A stretch of DNA of 26,035 nt from CAYIHX01 sp964363305 (GTDB lineage Bacteria > Bdellovibrionota > UBA1018), in NCBI GenBank assembly GCA_964363305.1, contig CAYIHX010000051.1:1-26035 (forward strand), read 5' to 3'. Every line of letters starts with the position of its first letter. Within the stretch, counting starts at the first letter, position 1. The translations under genes were made by a program, and so were the position numbers. Shown one piece after another: positions 16,974 to 24,075 of this stretch. The notes under the pieces were generated by a model that ran no database searches, was not told the origin of the DNA, and saw only the letters and a program-made list of their open reading frames with translations.

Positions 16974-18020
16974 CTATAGCTCACGTGAATTTATAAAGTC
17001 AAAGGCATGAGATACGGCCTCTTCGAGGTGGTTCGCGAAGTCAGCATGGCGGCCCGGGTAGGCATATTCAGTGATTTCGGTGGATGGCGCGTTCGTGCGG
17101 ACGAGGTCGAGCCAACCCGCGTAGAGGCGCGGCAGGGCCACCTCGTCTTCCGTCATGCGAAACATCAAAAGGCGGTGGGTCCGCGTGAAGGGTGCCCAGG
17201 TCTGCGGGTCCATCCAGCCGGTCAGAGTCGGGCCCAGAAAGCGGATCATCCGAGCCTGGAACGGATTAAATTGCGAAGGTGCAAAATTGAGCAAAATCTC
17301 CGGCATCTGGCCGGCCACGAGGGCGAGGATGGCGCCTCCCGACCAGGCGGGAAACATTCCGAGGCTGGCGGCTCCGATCATGCTTCCGAGTGAGATGCCC
17401 CAGAGGCTCAGGTGAGCGGAGTCGAGGCGCGGGTCCTGTTCGAGGAAGGCCCGGAGCGACCATAAATCGAGATACGCCTGTGCGAAATTTTCGTAAACAG
17501 CGTTCAGGTCGGGCTGGAGAAACGGCGTGCCGGGCATGGTTCGCGGCCCGTAAAGAGGCAGGTACAGCAGTGCGCACGCGACTTTCATCTGCGCCAAGCG
17601 CTCACACATGCGTTGCTCGGGCACCTGGTCGTTCGCGATGTGGTGAATCAGCAGGACGGTGGGAAGTGGGCCCGTTGATGCGTCGGTCGGGAGGTAGAGG
17701 TCGGCGACCCAGTCGTGGGACGCGTGTTCGGCCGGCCGCGGAAAGAGGCTCGGGGCGTGGATCCGTTCAAGTGCGACGGTTGATGCCGTGGCGGGGAGTG
17801 GGCCGGATGTGGCGAGCTGGGGGTGAGGCGCGCTGGCCCAAACGCCCACCTGTTGCTGAAACGCCTGAAGTTGGAGACCGAGATCGGGCGGGAGGTCGGC
17901 GCGTCCTGAGAGGAGGTCGGGCAGCGCAGGAATGGTGAATGCGGTTTCCGTCGAGTAGGCGCAGGGGGTGAGAGCGAGCGCGAAAAGGAGACCGGAGGGC
18001 CCAAAACGGAGAAACCGCAT
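16974..18020 (-). CDS. Exported alpha/beta hydrolase
   Basis: The product (348 aa) begins with a basic, hydrophobic signal sequence (about 1-23) that fits export. The LTPC at 17-20 is a poor lipobox because Pro precedes Cys. The alpha/beta hydrolase fold runs from about residue 105: the first strand gives TVLLIHHIA (121-129, oxyanion-loop region), and the nucleophile elbow is GISLGS with Ser210. An acidic residue in the RMTEDEVALP segment and a histidine in GRHADFANH supply the rest of the triad. It may be an esterase, peptidase or depolymerase acting outside the cytoplasm. It is the first gene of the hydrolase-oxygenase-peroxidase operon. No Shine-Dalgarno sequence is seen, and a -10-like TATAGT ends 8 bases before the ATG, suggesting a leaderless or nearly leaderless mRNA. 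Confidence 0.85.
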   Translation of the reverse strand: MRFLRFGPSGLLFALALTPCAYSTETAFTIPALPDLLSGRADLPPDLGLQLQAFQQQVGVWASAPHPQLATSGPLPATASTVALERIHAPSLFPRPAEHASHDWVADLYLPTDASTGPLPTVLLIHHIANDQVPEQRMCERLAQMKVACALLYLPLYGPRTMPGTPFLQPDLNAVYENFAQAYLDLWSLRAFLEQDPRLDSAHLSLWGISLGSMIGAASLGMFPAWSGGAILALVAGQMPEILLNFAPSQFNPFQARMIRFLGPTLTGWMDPQTWAPFTRTHRLLMFRMTEDEVALPRLYAGWLDLVRTNAPSTEITEYAYPGRHADFANHLEEAVSHAFDFINSREL

Positions 18021-18028
18021 GGCGGATT

Positions 18029-18051
18029 ACTATACAAAAACAGTCAGAATA
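18029..18051 (-). promoter_or_regulatory. Possible promoter of the hydrolase operon
   Basis: On the minus strand TATAGT (18029-18034, five of six matches) lies just before the hydrolase ATG at 18020. A four-of-six TTGCTA stands 15 bp upstream, right beside the large palindrome. The expected transcription start is within 1-2 bases of the ATG. The spacer is short and the -35 weak. Confidence 0.35.
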
Positions 18052-18055
18052 GCAA

Positions 18056-18163
18056 GGTCGCTGCGGGGTCAGGCTCCAAATATTAAGAGAGTTAACAATT
18101 AGATTCGTAAACGAATCTAATTGTTAACTCTCTTAATATTTGGAGCCTGACCCCGCAGCGACC
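18056..18163. repeat. Perfect 53-bp inverted repeat with 2-bp spacer
   Basis: Positions 18056-18108 are the exact reverse complement of 18111-18163, with only AA between them. The outer third of each arm is GC-rich (it contains GGGGTCAGGCTCC) and the inner part is AT-rich. It contains no ORF and fills most of the 145-bp gap between ppc and the hydrolase operon, starting 2 bases past the ppc stop. As RNA it would fold into a 53-bp hairpin. As DNA it could extrude a cruciform. Two head-to-head copies of one short element, a REP/MITE-like insertion, or a strong ppc transcript end are all possible. No T-tract directly follows. Confidence 0.97.
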
Positions 18164-18165
18164 CC

Positions 18166-20793
18166 TCACCCCGTATTCCGCATCCCCGCCGACACCCCTG
18201 CGATCGTCACCGCCAGCGCCGTCTCTAGGGCGTGGCCCTTGGGCGAGGACCGGTATTCGCGCAGTAGGTGGGCCTGCAGCACGTTGAGAATGTCGACGTA
18301 CGGATTTCGAATCCGGATCGAGCGCGCCAAAAGGGCTCGATTCTCCAAAAGGTGAGTGTGGCCCGTCACTTCGAGAATCATTGCTCTCGCGCTTTCCAGC
18401 CGAAGCACGAGGTCTTCGGCCAGCAGTTCATCGCTCCCGCCGTTTCCGAGCAGACGCACGTAGTACCGAAACACCGAAAGATCCACCTTCGCCAACGACA
18501 TCTCCACCAGACCGATTGTCGACTGGAAGAACGGCCATTCAAGATACATCCGGCGCAAGACCTCGCCGTGCCCCGCTGCAACAGCCTTGCTCAGGGCTTC
18601 GCCCATTCCGAGCCAGGCAGGGGCGAGTCCCCGAGTCTGGGTCCAGGCAAATACCCAGGGAATGGCGCGAAGGCTTTCGAGGTCCGGGCTCCCCCCGCGT
18701 CGCGCCGGGCGGCTTCCGATTTTCAGCAGCGAGAGTTCCGCTGCGGGCGTCACGCGTGCGAAGAAGGCCGTGAACTCTGGGCGCTCATAGATCCAAGCTC
18801 GAAAGGACTTTTCAGAATCCTGGGCCAGCTGTTCAGCCAGCACATCCCACTCCGGGGGATTTTTCGGCTCTTTCGCCGTGACCGCTTCCAGAAAACCCGC
18901 GAGGTAGAGCTCAAAAGTCCGCTGCGCCATCTCAGGAAGCCCGAATTTCACGAAGATCGACTCACCCTGTTCTGTGACACGGATCTTTTTCGCTGAGAGT
19001 GGCCGAGGCAACGCCTGCAGCGCGGTGAGAATCGGGCCCCCGCCGCGATCGATGCTGCCCCCGCGGCCATGAAAGAAAACGACATCCATACGCAGTCGTT
19101 TCGCGAGCAGAAGCACTTCCTTCTGAACCTGGTGAATCGCCCAACTGGAAGCAAATCTCCCGGAGCGTTTCGAGGAGTCCGAGTAGCCGAGCATGATTTC
19201 CTGCCGATGCTGGTGGCGTGCGCGGTAACCGGCATCCATCCACAGTTTTTCGAGAGTCGCGATTGCGGAGCGCAGGCTATCAGGTGTCTCGAACAGCGGC
19301 GCGATCGGCGGGAGCGTCGACACGCCGACCCACTTCATCAGAACTTCGACGGCCAAAAGATCAGAGGCGTGTTCAGCCATCGAGATGACGTAGGAGCCGA
19401 AGCATTCCTTCGGGAAGCGCGCGAAAAGTCTCATCGTCTCGAGCACCTCCTGGCTGTCGGGCGAGAGGTCGGAGGGAATTTTTCGTTTAGATCGGGCCGA
19501 CAGCTCTCCGTCCAGGAGGGCGATTTTCTTCGCCTCGGAAAGAGAAATGAAATTTTCACGCGGCCCGAAAACCTCTTCGAGGGCTTTGGCGTGACGGCTC
19601 GCTTCCTGGCGGATATCAAGCGAGAGAAGGGCGAGGCCGAAGACGCGGAGCCGCCAGAGCAGGGGATCCAGGCGAGGTCGCGCGAGGTCCGCGAGTCCGG
19701 CTTGGGAGAGTTTGTCGCGAAGCAGAGTCAATGGCTTGAGCAGGAGGTCGCAGCCGACGGGGGGTTGTACGTTCGGGGCGTGAGCGTCCTCCTCAAGGCG
19801 CGCGCAGGCCTGGAAGAGCGCGGCGATTGACTCGGCAATGGTGCTTTGCAGTTTGGTGTTCAGCGGCGTGGGGGAGAAGTCAAAGTCCCGCTGAAGCAGT
19901 TCGATTTCCGCGCGAATTTTTCCTCGTCCGCGCCTCAGGGACTCATGCAGAACATCTGCCGTGACGGCTGCGGTGACGTGAGGGTTCCCATCGCGATCTC
20001 CTCCCATCCAGGAGCCGAAGCGGATCGGTGGATGTTGCAGATCGACTGGCTTGCCGAGCACGCTACGGGCGGCGTCATCCAAGGCGGAGTGAAACTGACC
20101 GACGGACTCCCAGAGAATTTCGTCGACCAGCTCGAGTCCGGCTTGAGCTTCCTCCGCCGGGCTGGGTTTTTTGTCGGGCACGACTCCAGTGAGCCAGAGG
20201 GTGAGGATTTCGCGTCGGATCGATTTCAGCGTCCGTGCGCGTTCGTCAGGCGTCAGGCTCCGATCATCGAGCGTTTGTAAAAAGGTGTGAATTCGCCGGT
20301 ACCGGCGGATCGCTCCGATCGAGAGGGTCTCGGTTGGATGAGCGGTTAAGACCAGATCAATTTGAATCTCGCTGAGGGCCCGGCCTAACATTTCAGGGGT
20401 GGTTCCTTTTTCCAGAAGTCGTCGCAGCATCCCGGCGAGCGTGTGTTCTGCTTGGCCTTGTTGCTTGCGCTCATACGCGCGGCGGCGTCGCACGCGGTGG
20501 GTCTGTTCGGCCAGATTAGCCAGTCGCAAAAACTCGGTAAAGGCCTTGGCAATCAGCGCCCGCTCGGTCGGCCGCAGGGTGCGCATCTCCTCGTTGAAAC
20601 TCGCCTGAGCTGCGGCATCGCCCGTTCGGGCCTTTTTAGAAAGTCTCCGTGTGCGCTCAACCCGTTGGAAGAACTCGTCGCCCTGGATTTCGCGAATGAC
20701 CTCGCCGAGCAGGTCGCCGAGCAGGCGCACGTTTTCTCGAAGGGGTTTCGAGGTCAGGTAGTGAGGGTAGCGTTTCGTGTTCATTTCCCTCAT
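18166..20793 (-). CDS. ppc: Phosphoenolpyruvate carboxylase
   Basis: This 875-residue cytoplasmic enzyme adds bicarbonate to phosphoenolpyruvate to give oxaloacetate, replenishing the TCA cycle. Family signatures occur in order: TAHPTE with catalytic His152, WMGGDRDGNP, MLGYSDS (about 530), FHGRGGSI (about 575), RVTEQGE, IPWVFAWTQ and the C-terminal RNPYVD and GMRNTG, so the C-terminus is intact. Two loops depart from the common pattern: SSKRSG where SAKDAG-type sequences are usual, and SIDRGGGP where SIGRGG or SVGRGG is usual. The ATG at 20793 is chosen because homology starts nearby and a GGAGG lies 13 bases upstream. The open frame runs on to 21558 but is there only antisense to hemH. It is divergent from hemH with 45 bp between starts. 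Confidence 0.96.
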   Translation of the reverse strand: MREMNTKRYPHYLTSKPLRENVRLLGDLLGEVIREIQGDEFFQRVERTRRLSKKARTGDAAAQASFNEEMRTLRPTERALIAKAFTEFLRLANLAEQTHRVRRRRAYERKQQGQAEHTLAGMLRRLLEKGTTPEMLGRALSEIQIDLVLTAHPTETLSIGAIRRYRRIHTFLQTLDDRSLTPDERARTLKSIRREILTLWLTGVVPDKKPSPAEEAQAGLELVDEILWESVGQFHSALDDAARSVLGKPVDLQHPPIRFGSWMGGDRDGNPHVTAAVTADVLHESLRRGRGKIRAEIELLQRDFDFSPTPLNTKLQSTIAESIAALFQACARLEEDAHAPNVQPPVGCDLLLKPLTLLRDKLSQAGLADLARPRLDPLLWRLRVFGLALLSLDIRQEASRHAKALEEVFGPRENFISLSEAKKIALLDGELSARSKRKIPSDLSPDSQEVLETMRLFARFPKECFGSYVISMAEHASDLLAVEVLMKWVGVSTLPPIAPLFETPDSLRSAIATLEKLWMDAGYRARHQHRQEIMLGYSDSSKRSGRFASSWAIHQVQKEVLLLAKRLRMDVVFFHGRGGSIDRGGGPILTALQALPRPLSAKKIRVTEQGESIFVKFGLPEMAQRTFELYLAGFLEAVTAKEPKNPPEWDVLAEQLAQDSEKSFRAWIYERPEFTAFFARVTPAAELSLLKIGSRPARRGGSPDLESLRAIPWVFAWTQTRGLAPAWLGMGEALSKAVAAGHGEVLRRMYLEWPFFQSTIGLVEMSLAKVDLSVFRYYVRLLGNGGSDELLAEDLVLRLESARAMILEVTGHTHLLENRALLARSIRIRNPYVDILNVLQAHLLREYRSSPKGHALETALAVTIAGVSAGMRNTG

Positions 20794-20838
20794 GAATACG
20801 CTTGATCCTCCTTCGCTTACAAGGCTACTGAATTTGAG

Positions 20839-21882
20839 ATGCCGACCCAGACGAGTGGCCTCGTCCTCATTAATCTTGGAACTCCGGATAGCGCCGACGT
20901 GCCGCAGGTGAGGCGGTATCTCAAAGAGTTTCTCAGCGATCCCTTTGTGATCGATATACCCGGCATCGCCCGTTGGTTTCTGTTGAACGGTATGATTCTT
21001 CGAACCCGACCGGCCAAAGCTGCGGCAGCTTATCGCAAGGTGTTTACGAGCCGAGGGTCTCCTCTGCTGTTCCATACTGAGGATTTGACCGCAGGCCTCC
21101 GGCTCCGGTTTGAGAATCCGATCGAGCTCGGGATGAGGTATGGCAACCCATCGATCGAAGTCGCGACTCGGAAGATCCTCGCGACCGGCGTGCGCCAGGT
21201 GGTCTTCGTGCCGCTCTATCCCCAGTATAGTTATGCGGCGAGCCTCTCCTCCGAGCAAGAGGTGAAGCGTGTTCAGCGAACACTTGCAACGGAGGGGCTC
21301 GAGTTTGGAAGCGAAATCCTTCCTGATTTTCACTTGGAGGAGGGCTATCTCCGCGCTTTTGAGCAAGTCACTCGCGAGGCCACTCGCGATTTCCATCCGG
21401 ACCACTACCTTTTCAGCTATCACGGCGTACCTGTGCGTCAGGTGCAGCGAACGGACTTGAGTGGCGGCAAGCACTGTTATCGGGAGACGAGCTGTTGCGA
21501 TCAGCCGAATGAAGCCAATCGGCTTTGTTACCGCGCGCAGTCGATCTGGGGCGCGCACGCTCTGGCGCGGCGACTGGGTTTATCAGCCGAGCAGTATTCG
21601 ATTTCTTTTCAGTCGCGTCTTGGGCGCACGAAGTGGGTTGAGCCCTATACCGATCATCTTCTCGGCGAGTTGCCCGGGCGCGGAGTGAAGCGCCTTGCAG
21701 TGGTTTGCCCTTCCTTCGTGGCCGATTGCCTCGAGACGTTGGAGGAAATCGCAATTCGCGGACGCGCGCAGTTCATCGCCGCCGGGGGGGAAGACCTGAT
21801 GCTGGTCCCTTCGCTCAATGCCCACCCGAGCTGGATCGAAGCCGTGGAAAAACGCGTGCGGCCGTTTCTGCTGAGCCGTTGA
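20839..21882 (+). CDS. hemH: Ferrochelatase, probably [2Fe-2S] type
   Basis: The product (347 aa) inserts ferrous iron into a porphyrin in the last step of heme synthesis, at the inner face of the membrane. Family landmarks are LVLINLGTP (8-16), the active-site His195 in LFSYHGVP, and Glu299 in CPSFVADCLETLEEI. Cys213, Cys219, Cys220 and Cys230 cluster in an internal segment. Internal cysteine clusters in this region bind a [2Fe-2S] center in some bacterial ferrochelatases (Myxococcus-type), so a cluster is likely here. No other heme gene is nearby. Its 3' end overlaps the convergent exported nuclease-like gene by 68 bases. Confidence 0.95.
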   Translation: MPTQTSGLVLINLGTPDSADVPQVRRYLKEFLSDPFVIDIPGIARWFLLNGMILRTRPAKAAAAYRKVFTSRGSPLLFHTEDLTAGLRLRFENPIELGMRYGNPSIEVATRKILATGVRQVVFVPLYPQYSYAASLSSEQEVKRVQRTLATEGLEFGSEILPDFHLEEGYLRAFEQVTREATRDFHPDHYLFSYHGVPVRQVQRTDLSGGKHCYRETSCCDQPNEANRLCYRAQSIWGAHALARRLGLSAEQYSISFQSRLGRTKWVEPYTDHLLGELPGRGVKRLAVVCPSFVADCLETLEEIAIRGRAQFIAAGGEDLMLVPSLNAHPSWIEAVEKRVRPFLLSR

Positions 21883-23047
21883 CGACCGTGAAACCCAGGC
21901 CCTCGAGCGCGAGGGTGGATTCTTCGTCGATGCCACCGAGCAGGTAGATTTTCAGTTCGATGCCACGGTCTCCCAGTGTTGCGGCGATGTCACGGTCAGC
22001 CACGAGGAGGTCTCGCATCCGTTGAGTGCGTTGCGCTTGCGTGAGAACCGTCGAAAAGTCGCGGCTTCCGAATCGAATGGGGGTGGTGTAGTTTTTCACC
22101 TCGATCAAAGAGCGCAGCCCCTCCGTGACGATATCGATTTCTCCTGAGAAAGTCGCAGGTTCTGTTTCGGCGAGCCGGGTAAGTGCTTGTCGCGCCCGGT
22201 TTCCGGCAACGGAAGAGGGGAGATAGTGAGACAGAGAGGCCGAGGGAACGCCTCGAGCGACGGCCATCGGTTCTTTCAAGAGGGCAGTCAGTTCACCCAT
22301 CTGGCCCCGCACGATGGCCGAGTAGTCAAAAAGACGAACCTCATGGACAGCCGGAGTAAAGTCCTCGAGGTCGAGTCTGCTGCGGAAACGGAAGTAGTGA
22401 CTCAGTTCTTTTTGAGAGGCTTTGATTTGGGAGGCCGCCCGTTGAAGCTCTTGGCGGATGAGGGACGAGGCCCCTGGATGGCGCAGGGCAAGCTCTTCGA
22501 GATCGTCGGCGAGTGAGATCCTTTCGATCCACACCCGATCCATGACGGTGGCGGCTTCGATGGATGAATTGCCGCGCTCGGCTTGCAGGCGACGAAGAAG
22601 GCGACCTGGGTAGCTGAGGCCCCGCTCCTGGAGATAGGTGCGCGAGAGCAGCTCGAACTCGGCCGAAAGGCCCGTTCCGATCTGTTGAATTTCGGTCCGG
22701 GCCAGGCCGATGAGGTCGAATCGAAACTCAGAAGCCTGGGTTTGAGAAAGACTGGAGATCAGGCGGCGGGCGGTGATGCCTTCGACGAGGGAGCTGGTGG
22801 CGCGGGTTTGATTCGCGCGTTCCATAAATTGGATCTCGAGTTCGCTGTAGCGGAGCGCACGAACGAGAGCGGGCTCGAGCTCTTGCGCCGATTTTCCGGC
22901 AAGCCGTAAGGCGAGGCGAATGATTTCTGGCCGCTCCAGGAAAGCGGCGCTCGGAGGGGCGGCCGATACGGTTCCGGGAAGGCAGGTCGAGAACAGCCAG
23001 AGGATGACACTGAGCCCGCCGGTCCGTTGCTTTCCCAGACTCTTCAT
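21815..23047 (-). CDS. Exported protein with C-terminal PD-(D/E)XK nuclease-like domain
   Basis: The 410-residue protein starts with a signal peptide (basic 1-10, hydrophobic about 11-27, cleavage near VSA at 27-29). A long helical, Arg/Glu-rich middle (about 35-290) resembles no family I know. Residues about 300-400 carry a restriction-endonuclease-like pattern: GEIDIVTEG (Asp305), then LIEVKNY (Glu315-x-Lys317), a helix with Gln/Arg residues, and a final strand-turn KIYLLGG. That is the D...ExK signature of PD-(D/E)XK nucleases, with a plausible fold order. An exported DNase or RNase is inferred. I prefer the ATG at 23047 because the upstream ATG at 23059 lies inside the predicted -10 box. 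The start at 23059 would add four residues. Confidence 0.75.
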   Translation of the reverse strand: MKSLGKQRTGGLSVILWLFSTCLPGTVSAAPPSAAFLERPEIIRLALRLAGKSAQELEPALVRALRYSELEIQFMERANQTRATSSLVEGITARRLISSLSQTQASEFRFDLIGLARTEIQQIGTGLSAEFELLSRTYLQERGLSYPGRLLRRLQAERGNSSIEAATVMDRVWIERISLADDLEELALRHPGASSLIRQELQRAASQIKASQKELSHYFRFRSRLDLEDFTPAVHEVRLFDYSAIVRGQMGELTALLKEPMAVARGVPSASLSHYLPSSVAGNRARQALTRLAETEPATFSGEIDIVTEGLRSLIEVKNYTTPIRFGSRDFSTVLTQAQRTQRMRDLLVADRDIAATLGDRGIELKIYLLGGIDEESTLALEGLGFTVVNGSAETAARVFPRLRSSSGGH

Positions 23048-23053
23048 TGTGTG

Positions 23054-23084
23054 CTGCATTAGATTGAGTAATGCAGATTGTCAA
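23054..23084 (-). promoter_or_regulatory. Promoter and 8-bp dyad operator before the nuclease-like gene
   Basis: On the minus strand a perfect TTGACA (23079-23084) is 15 bp from TCTAAT (23058-23063, five of six). A perfect dyad, CTGCATTA (23054-23061) and TAATGCAG (23069-23076) with a 7-bp spacer, covers the -10 and the interval between the boxes. This layout is typical of a repressor operator. The predicted start of transcription is a few bases before the ATG at 23047. Confidence 0.5.
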
Positions 23085-23108
23085 TATTGGCTAATGAGTA
23101 AAGGTCGA

Positions 23109-23585
23109 TCAGTTTCTCTCGAACTCGGGAAATGTATCCGTATCGAGGGTCTTGAGATTGCTTCCCAGGTATACGGTCTCGACAATGCGACCCTGCACGC
23201 AGGTTTCCCCGACATAGGTATTCCCGTCGCCGTCTTCGTTCGGTGTGCACCCAGGGACATCGACCATCAAAGCCGTCGTCCAGACCACGAACTTGTAAGC
23301 GACAATTTGGCCGTCGAGGAGCAGGGCTTCCTCGTTGGCTACCTCGTGGGAGCCCGTTTCGCTGTAGGGGCCTTCCAGAATAGTGTCGCCCCAGAGGTCG
23401 GACGCACGCTGGGCAGCATCACCGATCGCGGCTCGTACGGCGTGGAGTTGAAGAGGACTGAGGGAGGCATGATCGAGGGCGACGTGGGCGAGCTGGTCAA
23501 ACTGACCGGGATCAATCGGGCCTGCTGCGGCCCCGATCGGGGATGAAAGAACAAGGGCCGCTACCAACCAAAGCGCGTGTTTCAT
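23109..23585 (-). CDS. Small exported protein of unknown function (158 aa)
   Basis: I do not recognise the family. The ATG at 23585 follows an AGGG-type ribosome-binding site and gives a clear signal peptide (Lys2, hydrophobic about 5-18, cleavage near AAAG at 19-22). The mature protein is acidic. A Cys pair (in PGCTPNEDGDGN and GETC) brackets an Asp/Asn/Gly-rich turn that resembles a calcium-binding or disulfide-closed loop. It precedes the nuclease-like gene in the same direction (61 bp before the preferred start), but that gene appears to have its own promoter. Confidence 0.7.
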   Translation of the reverse strand: MKHALWLVAALVLSSPIGAAAGPIDPGQFDQLAHVALDHASLSPLQLHAVRAAIGDAAQRASDLWGDTILEGPYSETGSHEVANEEALLLDGQIVAYKFVVWTTALMVDVPGCTPNEDGDGNTYVGETCVQGRIVETVYLGSNLKTLDTDTFPEFERN

Positions 23586-23660
23586 GCCGCCCTGTTCTCA
23601 GAGAAGGGGTGGATCGACAATGGCCTTGGCGTGTTTCTCAGCGAATGAGGAGGTTGGGGG

Positions 23661-24029
23661 TCAGAAGGGTTTGAACACGGCCAACCCGGCAGCTAGGGCG
23701 CCGAGGGCAGGAATGACAAACCAGAGCGCTCTCGCCCATCGCGGCTTCCGCGGAATGATGGCCATCATTCCCCCGGCGACGAGCCAGATCAGAAGCTTGG
23801 CGAAGACCCAGCCTGGCCAGGGGGCGCTGGTGAGATCGAGTCGTGCGAGCAGCCCGAAGCCCGCCACGAGAATCACGGTCAGGCCCACGCCGTGCGTGAT
23901 CGCCAGGAGCTTCTTCTGCGGATACTTCTTTCCGCCGCCGCTCATCGCGTGGAAGAGCATTCCGCCGAACGCGATGAAGAGCAGGAGGACGCCGATCAAA
24001 TGGAGAATCTTGTAGGTTTCGTAGTTCAC
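23661..24029 (-). CDS. Four-helix inner-membrane protein, histidine-containing
   Basis: The product (122 aa from the preferred GTG) has four hydrophobic helices at about 8-28, 41-62, 73-91 and 99-118. His10 (YKILHLIG), His27 and His46 (ITHGVG) lie in or at the ends of the first two helices, an arrangement seen in small heme-binding or CopD/SirB2-like membrane proteins. The family is not certain. I chose GTG at 24029 because homologous small membrane proteins typically begin with an MNYE-like sequence just before the first helix. A TTG at 24065 would add 12 uncharacteristic residues. It is divergent from the YceI-like gene with 46 bp between them. YceI proteins often pair with membrane cytochromes, so a functional link is conceivable. 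Confidence 0.75.
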   Translation of the reverse strand: MNYETYKILHLIGVLLLFIAFGGMLFHAMSGGGKKYPQKKLLAITHGVGLTVILVAGFGLLARLDLTSAPWPGWVFAKLLIWLVAGGMMAIIPRKPRWARALWFVIPALGALAAGLAVFKPF

Positions 24030-24075
24030 AGAGTTGTAATCTACCCGCAACGGACGATTCACCAAAGGAAATCAT

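Noticed and set aside
20794..21558. N-terminal extension of the ppc reading frame by about 255 residues
   Set aside because: It lies wholly antisense to hemH, resembles no PEPC sequence, and normal PEPC homology starts at about 20793 behind a GGAGG ribosome-binding site.
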